DNA of 64,000 nucleotides from Microcystis panniformis FACHB-1757 (GCF_001264245.1 NZ_CP011339.1:4030001-4094000), one strand, 5' to 3'. Positions 27,282 through 36,710 are shown, counted from the first letter of the stretch. Numbers and translations are program-made. Notes: generated from the letters alone by a model not told the origin.

Positions 27282-28277
27282 TTACTTCTGGCTCTGGTGG
27301 TTGTTGCTGATATATTTTACAATAAATATCTGCCAAGAATTGACAAGATGACGCAAATATCGCCAAATTTCTCGGTTAAATCTTCCTGTAATATGGAAAA
27401 ATCCCAGAGGATTTTCTATCATAGTAATCATTGATTTACCCAGATAGATCACAGTTGAATCATAAGCTTGTAATCGCCAAGATAGTTTGATAACATCATA
27501 ATAGGTATAAAATTTATTTGTTTGGTAATGTTTAGCCAATAACCTAGTAGGTAATTTTTGCCTAACAGCCGGATCCGTAAAAATAATTTCTCTAGCTTTG
27601 TCCCAATTTTTCACCAGTTCAGAAATTGGTATTTTTGTTTTATTAGTCTGATGACGACGAATTTCAATAATGGGATCTTCGCCGATAAATACAAAAAGAC
27701 CTTTAGTAGCTAACCGACACCAGAATAACCAATCTTCGCCAATGGTTAAATGAGTTAAAAAGTCTTCTGAAGTTAAAAAACTTCGTCTAATACAAACTGC
27801 TCCCATAGAAAATATACCTCGTTCAATAATGCGAGTAAACAGATCAATTGGAGTTAGTTCCTCCACAAGGGAATTAGGTTGAAATATCCTATTATTATTT
27901 AGATCAACTTCGACAATATTTCCATAGGAAGCAACAGCTTCTGTCCATGATTCTAAAGCTAAGTATAATCTTTCTAAGGCATTAGTTTTAGGGCGATCAT
28001 CTGCATCTAAAAAATAAATATATTTTCCTTGAGAATGTATAAATCCTCTGTGTCTTGCTAATGCAGAACCACTATTTTCTTGCACGATCAATTTAATTCT
28101 GTTATCTTTTAGTATCAATTCTTCAATGATAGCTTGAGTATTATCGGTTGAACCATCATTGACAATAATCATTTCCCAGCGACTAAAGGATTGTTTTAGA
28201 ATGCTATTAATCGCCTCTTCAATGTATAGTTCGCTATTATAAGCTGGAATAATTACAGAGACTTCTTTTTCTTGCAT
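27282..28277 (-). CDS. Glycosyltransferase family 2
   Basis: The GT-A enzyme of about 331 residues starts MQEKEVSVIIPAYNSELY (ATG 28277; an upstream TTG at 28289 is less likely). It shows IIVNDGSTDNTQ, the metal-binding FLDADDRP and IGEDWLFWCR in the acceptor half. It should add a sugar in polysaccharide or glycan synthesis. It lies upstream of the sulfotransferase gene, 15 bp apart. A disrupted MITE lies just before it. Confidence 0.9.
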   Translation of the reverse strand: MQEKEVSVIIPAYNSELYIEEAINSILKQSFSRWEMIIVNDGSTDNTQAIIEELILKDNRIKLIVQENSGSALARHRGFIHSQGKYIYFLDADDRPKTNALERLYLALESWTEAVASYGNIVEVDLNNNRIFQPNSLVEELTPIDLFTRIIERGIFSMGAVCIRRSFLTSEDFLTHLTIGEDWLFWCRLATKGLFVFIGEDPIIEIRRHQTNKTKIPISELVKNWDKAREIIFTDPAVRQKLPTRLLAKHYQTNKFYTYYDVIKLSWRLQAYDSTVIYLGKSMITMIENPLGFFHITGRFNREIWRYLRHLVNSWQIFIVKYISNNHQSQK

Positions 28278-28387
28278 AAAAATTACCAATCATAATTATA
28301 AAACAATGGTGATTTAGATAAATCACCAAATATGATACCATTATAAGTAGGTAGATGTTAAAAACTTTCAGATACCCCCCTTATTAA

Positions 28388-29977
28388 GCTATCCATTAGT
28401 CGGATCTTTCTTAACAAAAAGAGAAGAAACTTAAAAAAAGGGGAAACGATTGATAGGTATAGTTTTGAAAGAAGGAATTAAGGTGGAGGTAAGCAAAAAA
28501 ATGGAGAAATGGGCAGCCCAAGAATTACAATATGCAGACCTAGGGGACACCAGAAGAAAGAAAAGGTTAATCAGTATCGTAGAAAACTTGGCCAGCCAAC
28601 CTAGTACAAGTGTGCCACAAGCTTCGGGAAATCTAGCCGCAGCGAGTGCCACCTACGACTTTTGGAATTCCCCCTATTTTCACCCATCAGATATAATTGC
28701 CGCCCAAGCCAAAAGTACAGTAGAAAGAATCAAAGAACATCCAATAGTTTTGGCAGTGCAAGACACAACAAGTTTAGACTTTACGACGCAAAAAGCCAAA
28801 AAAGGAATGGGTTATCTAGATTATAAAAAATCCTTTGGTCTCAAAGTTCATACCACATTAGGAGTGTCACCGCAAGGAATACCTTTAGGACTAATTAATC
28901 AATATGTCTGGGCAAGAGAAGAAAATAATTTAGGGATTGCCAAGCAAAGAAAAAAAAGAGAAACCGAAGAAAAAGAAAGTCAAAGATGGTTAGATTCTTT
29001 ATCAGAAACACAACAACAAATACCCGAAGATATTCAAGTAGTAACAATCGGAGATTGTGAGGCAGACATATTTGATTTATTTGCCCAATCAAGAAGTCCT
29101 AACTCTCATTTATTAATCCGAGGAACTCATAACCGAAAAGTTAACTATCTCGAAGACAAGCAAAAGTCAGGGCATCCAGAGCCTAAATATTTACATCAAT
29201 CCATCAGAGAAGTTAAAGCCTGTGGTAGCCTAGATGTGCAAGTAAAACGCAATCCTAATCACGAGGCTAGACTAGCTAAACTAACAGTTAGATTTGCCAG
29301 TTTTGAAATACAAGTACCTAAGCATCACTCAAAAGCGAACCCTCGTCAACCGGTCAAATTACAGGTAATTTTAGCTGAAGAAGAAAATCCGCGTCCCGGA
29401 GTTAATCCTATCAGTTGGCTCCTCTTAACTAGCCTAGACATTAGTAGCTTTGAATCGGCGATAACCTGTGTGCGCTGGTATAGTTATCGCTGGTTAATAG
29501 AACGCTATCATTTTGTTTTTAAAAGTGGTTGTGGATTAGAAAAACTGCAATTAGAAACGGGTCGGAGAATTGAGATGGCTTTAGCTACCTATTCAATTGT
29601 AGCCTGGAGATTACTCTGGTTAACCTATCAAGCACGCTTACACGGAGAGGAGAGTTGTGAAAGTTTTTTGGAAGAACATGAATGGCAATCTTTGTGTGCC
29701 ACTATTCATAAAAAGAGTCCGCCACCTGAAAAGCCGCCCTCCTTGGCCAGAAGCGGTCAGAATGATTGCTTCTCTTGGGGGTTTTTTAGGTAGAAAAGGC
29801 GACGGTGAACCAGGTGTTAAAACTATTTGGTTGGGACTGCGAAGGTAACATGATATCAGCCAGACTTGGAAACTATCTCATCAAATTAGTCCCCCTATAG
29901 AACCCCCTTGAGCCATATTGCACACTTTTCTCTTTTTGTCAAATTTTATGTTAAGAAAGATGTGACTAATGGATAGC
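28388..29977. mobile_element. Tn5-like (IS4 superfamily) insertion sequence
   Basis: The 1590-bp element has inverted ends GCTATCCATTAGTC and GACTAATGGATAGC with a longer imperfect match (ATCTTTCTTAACA). The flanks repeat TTATTAA (28381-28387 and 29978-29984), the palindromic centre of the host MITE. It codes for one transposase on the plus strand with a frameshift near its end. Confidence 0.88.
28501..29848 (+). pseudogene. Tn5-like transposase, frameshifted near the C-terminus
   Basis: The product reads MEKWAAQELQYADLGDTRR, the Tn5-type N-terminal DNA-binding region, then the catalytic Asp in LAVQDTTSLDF, Asp in TIGDCEAD and Glu in the YREK motif YRWLIERYHFVFKSG. At about 29747-29750 one surplus base (GGCCA for GGCA) throws the frame; the main frame ends at 29793. 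The normal C-terminus EAVRMIASLGGFLGRKGDGE continues one frame over to 29848. The upstream in-frame TTG 28450 and GTG 28483 are possible starts. The C-terminal dimerisation region is lost, so the copy is probably inactive. Confidence 0.82.
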
Positions 29978-30046
29978 TTATTAAGGGGGGCAGGGGGGAT
30001 CGAACCTAAAATCCATTTTTAATTTAATTATAACCAGCTACTTAAA

Positions 30047-30538
30047 ATGATGAATATTACTATTTTAAATCTCTACGATAGCGATTATCAACTTTGGTTA
30101 GAAAACACTATCAACCAATTGCGTCGGGGGGATTTTCAAGCGGTAGATTGGCAGAATTTATTAGAGGAGTTGGCAGATTTGGGAAAAAGTGAACGACGAG
30201 CATTAGAAAGTTTATTAACTCGACTCCTAGAACATTTACTGAAGTTAACTTACTGGCAATCCCAACGGGATTATAATCAAGCTGGATGGAAAAAAGAAAT
30301 TCGCAATTTTCGGATTCAGATCAAAAAAATTCTCAAAGATAGTCCCAGTTTAAAGTCCTATTTAAGGGAAATTTTGCAGGAATGTTATCTCGATGCTCGC
30401 AATCTGCTTATTGACGAAACCGAATTAGATGCCAGTATTTTCCCTCTGGAAGTGTTAGCTAATCTCGAGGAGATTCTCGATCAAAATTGGCTGCCGGATT
30501 GGGAAGCTATCAGCAAGGATTCTGAACAGTGCAATTAA
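30047..30538 (+). CDS. DUF29 family protein (copy 1 of tandem pair)
   Basis: The 163-residue protein is a typical cyanobacterial DUF29: LYDSDYQLWLENTINQL, WQNLLEELADLGKSERRAL and LLEHLLKLTYW. It is predicted all-helical and soluble. Function is unknown; such genes are multi-copy and often lie near mobile DNA. A MITE end stops two bases before the start, and no ribosome site precedes the ATG, unlike copy 2, so expression may be impaired. It is 10 bp from its duplicate. Confidence 0.88.
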   Translation: MMNITILNLYDSDYQLWLENTINQLRRGDFQAVDWQNLLEELADLGKSERRALESLLTRLLEHLLKLTYWQSQRDYNQAGWKKEIRNFRIQIKKILKDSPSLKSYLREILQECYLDARNLLIDETELDASIFPLEVLANLEEILDQNWLPDWEAISKDSEQCN

Positions 30539-30548
30539 GGAGTAAAAA

Positions 30549-31043
30549 ATGATGAATATTACCAGGCCAAATCTCTACGATAGCGATTATCAACTTTGGT
30601 TAGAAAACACTATCAACCAATTGCGTCGGGGGGATTTTCAAGCGGTAGATTGGCAGAATTTATTAGAGGAGTTAGCAGATTTGGGGAAAAATAATCGACG
30701 AGCGCTTAAGAGTCTCTTAACTCGACTCCTAGAACATTTACTGAAGTTAACCTACTGGCAATCCCAACGAGATTACAACCAAGCAGCATGGAAAAAAGAA
30801 ATCAGGAATTTTCGCCTACAAATTGCTGATCTTTTAGAAGATAGTCCCAGCTTAAAGTCCTATTTAAGGGAAATTTTAGCCAAATGTTATCTCGATGCTC
30901 GCAATCTGATGATTGACGAAACCAGATTAGATGCCAGTATTTTCCCCGTGGAAGTATTAGCTAGTCTGGAGGAGATTCTCGCTGAAAATTGGCTGCCGGA
31001 TTGGGAAGATATAAACAGCGATAAATCTTCCCAAGCGAACTAA
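30549..31043 (+). CDS. DUF29 family protein (copy 2 of tandem pair)
   Basis: The 164-residue protein is close to copy 1 over its whole length, with identical DNA over long stretches in the first half and more differences toward the C-terminus. It keeps a good ribosome site (AAGGAGT before ATGATG). The pair is a direct tandem duplication, possibly maintained by gene conversion. Function unknown. Confidence 0.88.
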   Translation: MMNITRPNLYDSDYQLWLENTINQLRRGDFQAVDWQNLLEELADLGKNNRRALKSLLTRLLEHLLKLTYWQSQRDYNQAAWKKEIRNFRLQIADLLEDSPSLKSYLREILAKCYLDARNLMIDETRLDASIFPVEVLASLEEILAENWLPDWEDINSDKSSQAN

Positions 31044-31052
31044 AGATTAGCT

Positions 31053-31433
31053 TCACCTACCCGGTTTACAAACATTATAATCTTCGTGAGAGATAACCGC
31101 TTCTGGGACGAGGAGATTGCCGTGGTCGCGACAGATGAGGCGATAATTGCGGGTAACGGGGATACTGATAATAAAGCGATCGTGTCGCAATCGTTTACCG
31201 TGGAAATCTCGATAATTGCGGTGATTTTGTAATCCTTGCAGGATTTCCCTAGCTTTAAGTACCACATTTTTCGGTAATTCCCGCAGATCGATCGGATCTT
31301 GGGAAAAAGTGGCTTCCCAGGCATTTTTTTGACGTTTTCTTTCTTCCCAAGCGGCATCTAGTTGAGCGCAATGATGGCAGACTTGGCCATAACCCTTGTG
31401 ACCACAGGGAAACTTCTTCTTTCTTCTGGACAT
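31053..31433 (-). CDS. Small zinc-ribbon protein, DUF7682-like
   Basis: The 126-residue protein opens MSRRKKKFPCGHKGYGQVCHHCAQ, a Cys/His cluster (CGH...CxxC) likely to bind zinc. The basic remainder contains LPKNVVLKAREILQGLQNH and IPVTRNYRLICRD, reminiscent of RelE/ParE-like toxins. It matches a widespread cyanobacterial family of unknown function. No antitoxin gene is adjacent. It converges with the DUF29 pair. Confidence 0.75.
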   Translation of the reverse strand: MSRRKKKFPCGHKGYGQVCHHCAQLDAAWEERKRQKNAWEATFSQDPIDLRELPKNVVLKAREILQGLQNHRNYRDFHGKRLRHDRFIISIPVTRNYRLICRDHGNLLVPEAVISHEDYNVCKPGR

Positions 31434-31639
31434 AATACCATCTGTCTGTAAGGCTGTGAGAGACTATTCAAGAGCGGTAAAGCTTGCTTCACTTTTGGCA
31501 GATGGAGAAGAAAGTCTTTACCTAGTGATTATCTATACTTACCAGCATACAGGGATCGATACCTCGTTTGGCCATTGACCGGCAAGAAAGTTGATCTTGG
31601 TTAGTTAGGGCCTGCTGTCACCAACAGGATTAAGGCTGC

Positions 31640-32710
31640 TTAGAATAATTCCCATTCTTGGGTTCTTAAACGTTTGAGAATGGCCAAACGGCTACTAAAA
31701 TAATTAGCACAGAGACGACTATAATCGGTTAAACGCAGGTTATTTAAGCTAATTGACCAAGACCAAATATAGGCCGCTTGGGTGAGATACTGAAGACAAG
31801 ATAATTCACCATCGGTTAAAGGCACTGTTTGATCGTAACCTTGAATAAAACTGTGGCGAACCTGGCGATTTAAACCAGATTGTAGGGAAACTTGCAGAAA
31901 TTTAGCGATATCAAAAACTCGCCAACCATAACCGCACTGATCGAAATCAAATAGGGTCATCTGATTATCAGGGGTGATATGCACATTACCACTATGAGGA
32001 TCGCCCCAACAAATGCTCCAATAGGGAGATTCTGTCGGTAATTTAGCGGTTTCTTCCTCTATTTCCCCAATGGTTTCTAAGACACAGTCTAGGTCGCTCG
32101 GTCGTTGGTGCAGAAAAGGTGCAATAATTTGCAGGGAATCCTCGAGAAGATATTTGAGGTTGAGGGGATGACGATAGGCTAGGGTTTGAAAATCTGCCGT
32201 CACCTGATGTAAATTAGCCACGATCGCCCCTAAATGATAGGCTTGCTCTATATCTATATCCCCAATGGCAATTCCCCCCGGAGCATAGGGAAAAAGGACG
32301 GCGTAACGTTTCCCTTCCGGAGCATTAATTTCTAGGGATAAATCACCGTTTTTGCTGCGAATTGGCGCGGCGACGGGAACCTGAGAGCGATCGAGATAAT
32401 CTAATAATTCTAACTCGAAGTCGATTTCCATTTTGCTGCGCCAATGGCAGTGAGACACTCGCAAAATGTAAGGAGTTGTCATGGTTTCGAGGAGATACAC
32501 ATCACTTAAACCCCGATGCCAAAATTGACAATTTTTCGGTACATCAATCTCGTAACGAGAAAAAACTAAATCTGCTAGGGCAGCGGGAGCCAGAGTGGAG
32601 TAGAGTGTGGGAAAAGTCCATTCTCCAGGCCGAAAATTGGCAGCGGCAGAACTAGAAGGCAGTAAATTGAGCGAAGCCAGAAAAGTCGTCACGGTTCCCT
32701 CCCGATGCAA
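31640..32710 (-). CDS. Aminoglycoside phosphotransferase-like kinase
   Basis: The 356-residue protein has the APH/choline kinase fold (RdoA/SrkA-like). ATP-binding lobe features include YLLETMTTPYILRVSH with the likely Lys position altered. The catalytic loop is WGDPHSGNVHI and the metal site TLFDFDQCGYG. It may phosphorylate a small molecule or a protein; homologues in cyanobacteria are uncharacterised. It is monocistronic with its own upstream gap. Confidence 0.82.
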   Translation of the reverse strand: MHREGTVTTFLASLNLLPSSSAAANFRPGEWTFPTLYSTLAPAALADLVFSRYEIDVPKNCQFWHRGLSDVYLLETMTTPYILRVSHCHWRSKMEIDFELELLDYLDRSQVPVAAPIRSKNGDLSLEINAPEGKRYAVLFPYAPGGIAIGDIDIEQAYHLGAIVANLHQVTADFQTLAYRHPLNLKYLLEDSLQIIAPFLHQRPSDLDCVLETIGEIEEETAKLPTESPYWSICWGDPHSGNVHITPDNQMTLFDFDQCGYGWRVFDIAKFLQVSLQSGLNRQVRHSFIQGYDQTVPLTDGELSCLQYLTQAAYIWSWSISLNNLRLTDYSRLCANYFSSRLAILKRLRTQEWELF

Positions 32711-32810
32711 GTGTGGACAACGCTCGCATCATCCTATTTTATAGGCCACATATATTACAAATTGGTTCGATCGCTCCGTATATTTCGCTACATTCCTCTG
32801 ACTTGAAAGA

Positions 32811-33020
32811 GGGTGTGGGGTGTGGGGTGTAGGGAAAGAAACCTCTTTCATCTGTGGGGGTGAAAATTTTTTCATCGGGACTGACTCCTTACCCCACAGT
32901 TAACTTTACTTTTTTCCAACTACTTATCAGTACCCCAAAAATTAATATAGGAGCTGCTGAAAAAGTTTGTTGGTGGAGGCAGGGTGTGGGGTGTGGGGTG
33001 TGGGGTGTGGGGTGTAGGGT
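32811..33020. repeat. Two GGTGTGG heptamer arrays
   Basis: Arrays of the heptamer GTGTGGG lie at 32811-32834 (about three copies) and 32982-33020 (about five copies). The same unit occurs at 9540 and 41660 and, inverted, at 39340-39374. The rest of the 32711-33169 gap shows no gene. Confidence 0.8.
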
Positions 33021-33169
33021 TTTACCGATTTTGAGATAGTCAGTTATCTAATTTTCAGGGAAAAAGTCCAGGAATTTTACCCCCGATCACTCCAATGGTC
33101 AGCACTTTTTGAGGGGAAAAAAGTCTAAAAGCCTTATCCAAAAAGGTTTTTAGATTTATTCAGCAAACC

Positions 33170-34213
33170 CTAGTTATTAACCGCTGATTCTAACATAGTA
33201 ATTGTTCCCCGATTAGCATCAAATTCTACCTCAATACCGATGGGAATAGTTTCAATAATCTGCAAATGTCCGATCATTAAACCTAAACAAGCGGGAATTT
33301 TTAAGGGTTGAATATATTCTCGGATCACTTCTTCTAAAGTCAGGGAACCATAGTCACTATCGGCGCTACAGTTGCTACATTGACCGAAGATAAACCCAGA
33401 TAAATTATCGAAAATTCCCGCTAATTTTAATTGATTTAACAGGCGGTCAATTTCATAAACATCTTCACCAATATCTTCTAAAAATAGTATAGCTCCGTTA
33501 AAATTAGGTAGATAGGGAGAGCCAACTATTGAGGCTAAAGTGGTTAAATTACCACCGATTAATTTACCTTTTGCTTGACCTTTAGTAATAGTTTGAATGC
33601 GATTTTTTACCTGCATTAAACGATTAGCATCATCGGGATCGGGAAGATTTCTAAAAGTCAACTTTTCCCCAGAAAATAAAACCCGTCGAAAGCTTTCAGT
33701 TTGAGCGCTGCGCCAACTAGAAAAGCCATTAGGAGCATGGAAAGTAACTAAACCAGTTTTGGCATAAATAGCCAACAATAAAGAGGTTATATCACTAAAA
33801 CCACAGATAATTTTCGGATGACGACGAATTAAATCGTAGTCGAGATAAGGCAATAAACGAGAGCTTCCCCAACCGCCGCGAATTGGTAAAATTAAGGCAA
33901 TATTATCATCGGCAAAAAATCGATTTATATCCGAGGCTCGCTCCCTATCTTTACCAGCTAGATAACCATAACGATCTAAAGCGTATTGACCAACTTTTGG
34001 GACTAATTTTAAAGCTTTAACTGCTTCGATAACTATATTTAAATCATCTTCTTTAAAAGTTGCCCCCGCCGGACTAATAATACCCACTCCGTCCCCCGGT
34101 TGTAGATGTGGCGGTTTAATTAGAGGAAAATTATTACTAACAACTTTTCTAGGAATTAGGGAAAAACTAACAGCAGTTAGGGCGGAATTAATGAAAAATT
34201 GACGGCGCTTCAT
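33170..34213 (-). CDS. LD-carboxypeptidase, peptidase family S66
   Basis: S66 enzymes trim the terminal D-Ala from murein tetrapeptides or hydrolyse related amide bonds. The 347 residues begin with a twin-arginine-like signal (MKRRQFFINSALTAVSFSL), so the enzyme is probably periplasmic. The N-terminal domain has PGDGVGIISPAG. The nucleophile region lies in ICGFSDITSLLLA, where Ser follows Phe, and the later EDIGEDVYEIDR and GHLQI supply Glu and His. Length fits the family. Confidence 0.85.
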   Translation of the reverse strand: MKRRQFFINSALTAVSFSLIPRKVVSNNFPLIKPPHLQPGDGVGIISPAGATFKEDDLNIVIEAVKALKLVPKVGQYALDRYGYLAGKDRERASDINRFFADDNIALILPIRGGWGSSRLLPYLDYDLIRRHPKIICGFSDITSLLLAIYAKTGLVTFHAPNGFSSWRSAQTESFRRVLFSGEKLTFRNLPDPDDANRLMQVKNRIQTITKGQAKGKLIGGNLTTLASIVGSPYLPNFNGAILFLEDIGEDVYEIDRLLNQLKLAGIFDNLSGFIFGQCSNCSADSDYGSLTLEEVIREYIQPLKIPACLGLMIGHLQIIETIPIGIEVEFDANRGTITMLESAVNN

Positions 34214-34224
34214 TCTGATAGTTT

Positions 34225-34545
34225 TTAGAGAAATTGCCAGGGAAATAAGAATTTAAGTAGGTAGGCGTTAAAAATTATCAGATGCCCCCTTATTAAGGGG
34301 GGATCGAGGGAAAAAAAAGTTTTCACAATTGCCCCAGCTAAGAGGACAATTAATGCCCAAACCTGATATTTTTGGTTTCCTTCTAATGAGTTTAGTCGAT
34401 TTTCTATTCCCTCAACTTTTCCCGTTAACACCGCTTGTCCTACCTTTAAATCCGTCACATCTTTTTGTAACGAATCGATTTTTCCCTCCATCCGCATCAA
34501 GATAGTTTCTAGGGAATAAGTAACCGTTTCCTGAGATTGATTCAT
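34225..34545 (-). CDS. Small coiled-coil membrane protein with MITE-derived tail
   Basis: The first 75 residues are a coiled coil (LETILMRMEGKIDSLQKDV, then VGQAVLTGKVEGIENRLNSLE) followed by one membrane helix (YQVWALIVLLAGAIVKTFF). The last 25 or so residues, from about SLDPPLIRG on, are encoded by a half copy of MITE family C (34254-34311). The original C-terminus was therefore probably shorter or different. Such proteins occur widely in cyanobacteria as hypothetical genes. Function unknown. Confidence 0.7.
   Translation of the reverse strand: MNQSQETVTYSLETILMRMEGKIDSLQKDVTDLKVGQAVLTGKVEGIENRLNSLEGNQKYQVWALIVLLAGAIVKTFFSLDPPLIRGHLIIFNAYLLKFLFPWQFL
34254..34311. repeat. MITE family C copy 6, half element
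   Basis: TAAGTAGGTAGGCGTTAAAA followed by CCCCCTTATTAAGGGGGGATCGAGGG is the right half of a family C element. The left half is missing. It lies inside the 3' end of the coiled-coil gene. Confidence 0.8.
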
Positions 34546-34587
34546 TTGTTCAAGACCTTTTAGTTAATTTTTGCCCTAGAAAAGCCA

Positions 34588-35055
34588 TTATGCTTCCGAT
34601 TTTGCCATATCGCGAATGATATCGCCGCGGGTGATAATACCAATTACTTTGTGGGTTTCTTCCTCAATCACCGGTAAACGACGCACATGACGATCATACA
34701 TTAACGAGGCCGCTTCTTTCAAAGGGCGATCAGCCGTGATACTAATAGGTTTATCGGTCATTACTTCCCCCACGGTTTGACCGAGAGCTTTATGGAGTAA
34801 TTTCTCGTGACGGCTAGGATTTTGTAGATAGATGACGCTATCGAGGAGCATAATGTAAGGAGGAGCTTCTACTCCCGTTTCCTGCCACATAAGGTCAGTT
34901 TCGGAGATAACCCCAATCAGTCGCATATTGTCATCCACCACGGGTAAACCGCTAAACCGCTTTTCGGCCAAAATCTTCACTGCTTCGGACAGAGAAGTGT
35001 TAGCGGTGACGGTGATGGGATTGGGAGTCATGATATCGGCAACTGTTTTCGTCAT
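34588..35055 (-). CDS. CBS-domain pair protein
   Basis: From ATG 35055 the product starts MTKTVADIMTPNPITV, the usual start of CBS-pair proteins; an in-frame start at 35100 would add 15 residues. Two CBS domains follow (VVDDNMRLIGVISETDLM and VIEEETHKVIGIITRGDII), which together bind an adenine nucleotide and act as an energy sensor. No catalytic domain is attached, so it likely modulates another protein. It is monocistronic. Confidence 0.88.
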   Translation of the reverse strand: MTKTVADIMTPNPITVTANTSLSEAVKILAEKRFSGLPVVDDNMRLIGVISETDLMWQETGVEAPPYIMLLDSVIYLQNPSRHEKLLHKALGQTVGEVMTDKPISITADRPLKEAASLMYDRHVRRLPVIEEETHKVIGIITRGDIIRDMAKSEA

Positions 35056-35216
35056 CTTAGCGACCTGCGACAATAATGCTTTCTCTCTCCATCTTATCAT
35101 TAGGGTAATCAGTCGCCGCTTAATTATGACTATTCTTCAATCTTTGGCTGAGAAAATGGTATAACATAAAAAGGAAATGGGATATTAATTTAGTTAGTTG
35201 ACAAGGAAAAAGAAAA

Positions 35217-35783
35217 ATGATCGCTCAACCTCAATACCCAGAAAGAATGACCCCGGAAGAGTATCTAGAATGGGAAGCTACACAGGAATTGCGCCATGAA
35301 TACATTGATGGGGAAATTATCGCCATGACTGGGGGTAGTCTGCCCCATAATGATATTACCTTGAATTTTTACACTGCTTTAAGATTTCATCTCCGTCCGC
35401 GAGGCTGTCGAGTCAATGTATCTGATGCGAAAGTACAAGCTAATAATAGTCGTTATTTTTATCCCGATTTGGTGATTAGTTGCGATTTTAGGGATAGACA
35501 ATCTCGTAATTTTATTCAACATCCACAAGTGATTATTGAAGTGCTTTCCCCCAGCACAGGAAACTATGATCGCACTAAAAAGTTACAATATTATCGTCAG
35601 ATTCCTAGTTTACAAGAATACGTTTTAGTCGATCCTGAATCGATCAGTGTTGAGGTTTATCGTCGCGGTGAAGATAAAATTTGGTTTTACTGCGCTTATA
35701 GTCAAGGGGAAGAAATTATTCTATCTAGTCTCGATTTTCACTGTGCGATCGAGTTAATCTATGAAGGGATAAGTTTCGATTAA
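35217..35783 (+). CDS. Uma2-family (DUF820) putative endonuclease
   Basis: The 188-residue protein has the family start MTPEEYLEWEATQELRHEYI, the first acidic residue in EYIDGEII, and the core FYPDLVISCD...VIIEVLSPSTGNYDR with Asp, Glu and a following KKLQYYR. This is a different subgroup from the two 234-residue paralogues in the window and lacks their coiled coil. Function unknown beyond the PD-(D/E)xK-like fold. Confidence 0.88.
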   Translation: MIAQPQYPERMTPEEYLEWEATQELRHEYIDGEIIAMTGGSLPHNDITLNFYTALRFHLRPRGCRVNVSDAKVQANNSRYFYPDLVISCDFRDRQSRNFIQHPQVIIEVLSPSTGNYDRTKKLQYYRQIPSLQEYVLVDPESISVEVYRRGEDKIWFYCAYSQGEEIILSSLDFHCAIELIYEGISFD

Positions 35784-35854
35784 AGAAAGTTTACAAAAAT
35801 GTCAAACATTCCTAGACTTAAAATAAATACGTCCCGATTGTTTCGATAAATTCT

Positions 35855-36703
35855 ATGTTACCGCCCCTATTAGTTCTTGATCCCTTGTTAGAAAACTGGT
35901 TACGAGAAGATCTCGGTAGAGGCGATCGCACCACCCAAGCAATTTTCTTCGGTCATGCTAAAATCGGTCAAGCTAGTTGGATTGCCAAGGAAGCGGGAGT
36001 TATTGCTGGTTTACCCGTAGCTGAAAGAGTTTTTCAACTACTTAACCCCACTATTCACTTTACCCCCACCGTTGCCGAGGGGGAATTCTGCCCCAAGTCT
36101 AAAGTTATTGCCGAGATAGAAGGTTCCTTCGATGCGTTGTTAATCGGGGAAAGAGTCGCTTTAAATCTTGCCATGCGCTTGAGTGGGATTGCTAGTGAAA
36201 CTCGCAAATATGTGGAGAAAATTGCCGATTTATCGACAAGATTGGTGGATACTCGCAAAACTACCCCCGGATTGCGAATTTTAGAAAAATATGCCTCCGG
36301 TATCGGTGGCGCTATTAACCATCGTTTGGGGTTAGATGATGCAATTATGATTAAAGATAATCATATTCAAGCAGCCGGCAGCATCGAGGAAGCAGTGCTT
36401 CGTGTACGGCAAAATATGCCCTATCCTCTCACAATTGAGGTAGAAACCAGTCAATTAGAAGAAGTGAATCAAGCTCTGCAGCAGCAGGTAGAGATCATTA
36501 TGTTAGATAATATGGATTTAGAGATGATGCAAACTGCTGTGGAGATGATCCGCAATTTTAATAGTAAAACCAAAATAGAAGCATCGGGAAATATTACCCT
36601 CGATCGCATTCGCAACGTTGCCGAAACAGGAGTAGATTATATTTCTACTAGCGCCCCGATTACCCGTTCTACTTGGTTAGATATCAGTATGAGAATTGAT
36701 TAA
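35855..36703 (+). CDS. nadC: Nicotinate-nucleotide pyrophosphorylase (carboxylating)
   Basis: The enzyme makes nicotinate mononucleotide from quinolinate and PRPP in de novo NAD synthesis. The 282 residues match the family length. Conserved parts are LREDLGRGDRTT, RVALNLAMRLSGIAS, DTRKTTPGLRILEKYA, the active-site KDNHI and EVETSQLEE. It is monocistronic and followed by a repeat-rich gap. Confidence 0.96.
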   Translation: MLPPLLVLDPLLENWLREDLGRGDRTTQAIFFGHAKIGQASWIAKEAGVIAGLPVAERVFQLLNPTIHFTPTVAEGEFCPKSKVIAEIEGSFDALLIGERVALNLAMRLSGIASETRKYVEKIADLSTRLVDTRKTTPGLRILEKYASGIGGAINHRLGLDDAIMIKDNHIQAAGSIEEAVLRVRQNMPYPLTIEVETSQLEEVNQALQQQVEIIMLDNMDLEMMQTAVEMIRNFNSKTKIEASGNITLDRIRNVAETGVDYISTSAPITRSTWLDISMRID

Positions 36704-36710
36704 AAGGCTA

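Larger units (their letters stand above)
28344..30044. repeat. MITE family C copy 5, split by an IS
   Basis: The right half (28344-28387, TAAGTAGGTAGATG to CCCCCCTTATTAA) and the left half (29978-30044, TTATTAAGGGGGG to AACCAGCTACTTA) form one reverse-oriented family C element interrupted by the Tn5-like IS. The far end stops two bases before the start codon of the first DUF29 gene. Confidence 0.85.

Noticed and set aside
29657..29848. Independent gene of 62 residues
   Set aside because: It is the shifted C-terminal end of the Tn5-like transposase.
31040..31357. Alternative minus-strand frame over the DUF7682-like gene
   Set aside because: Frame 31053-31433 has the Cys/His motif and family pattern; the other frame has none.
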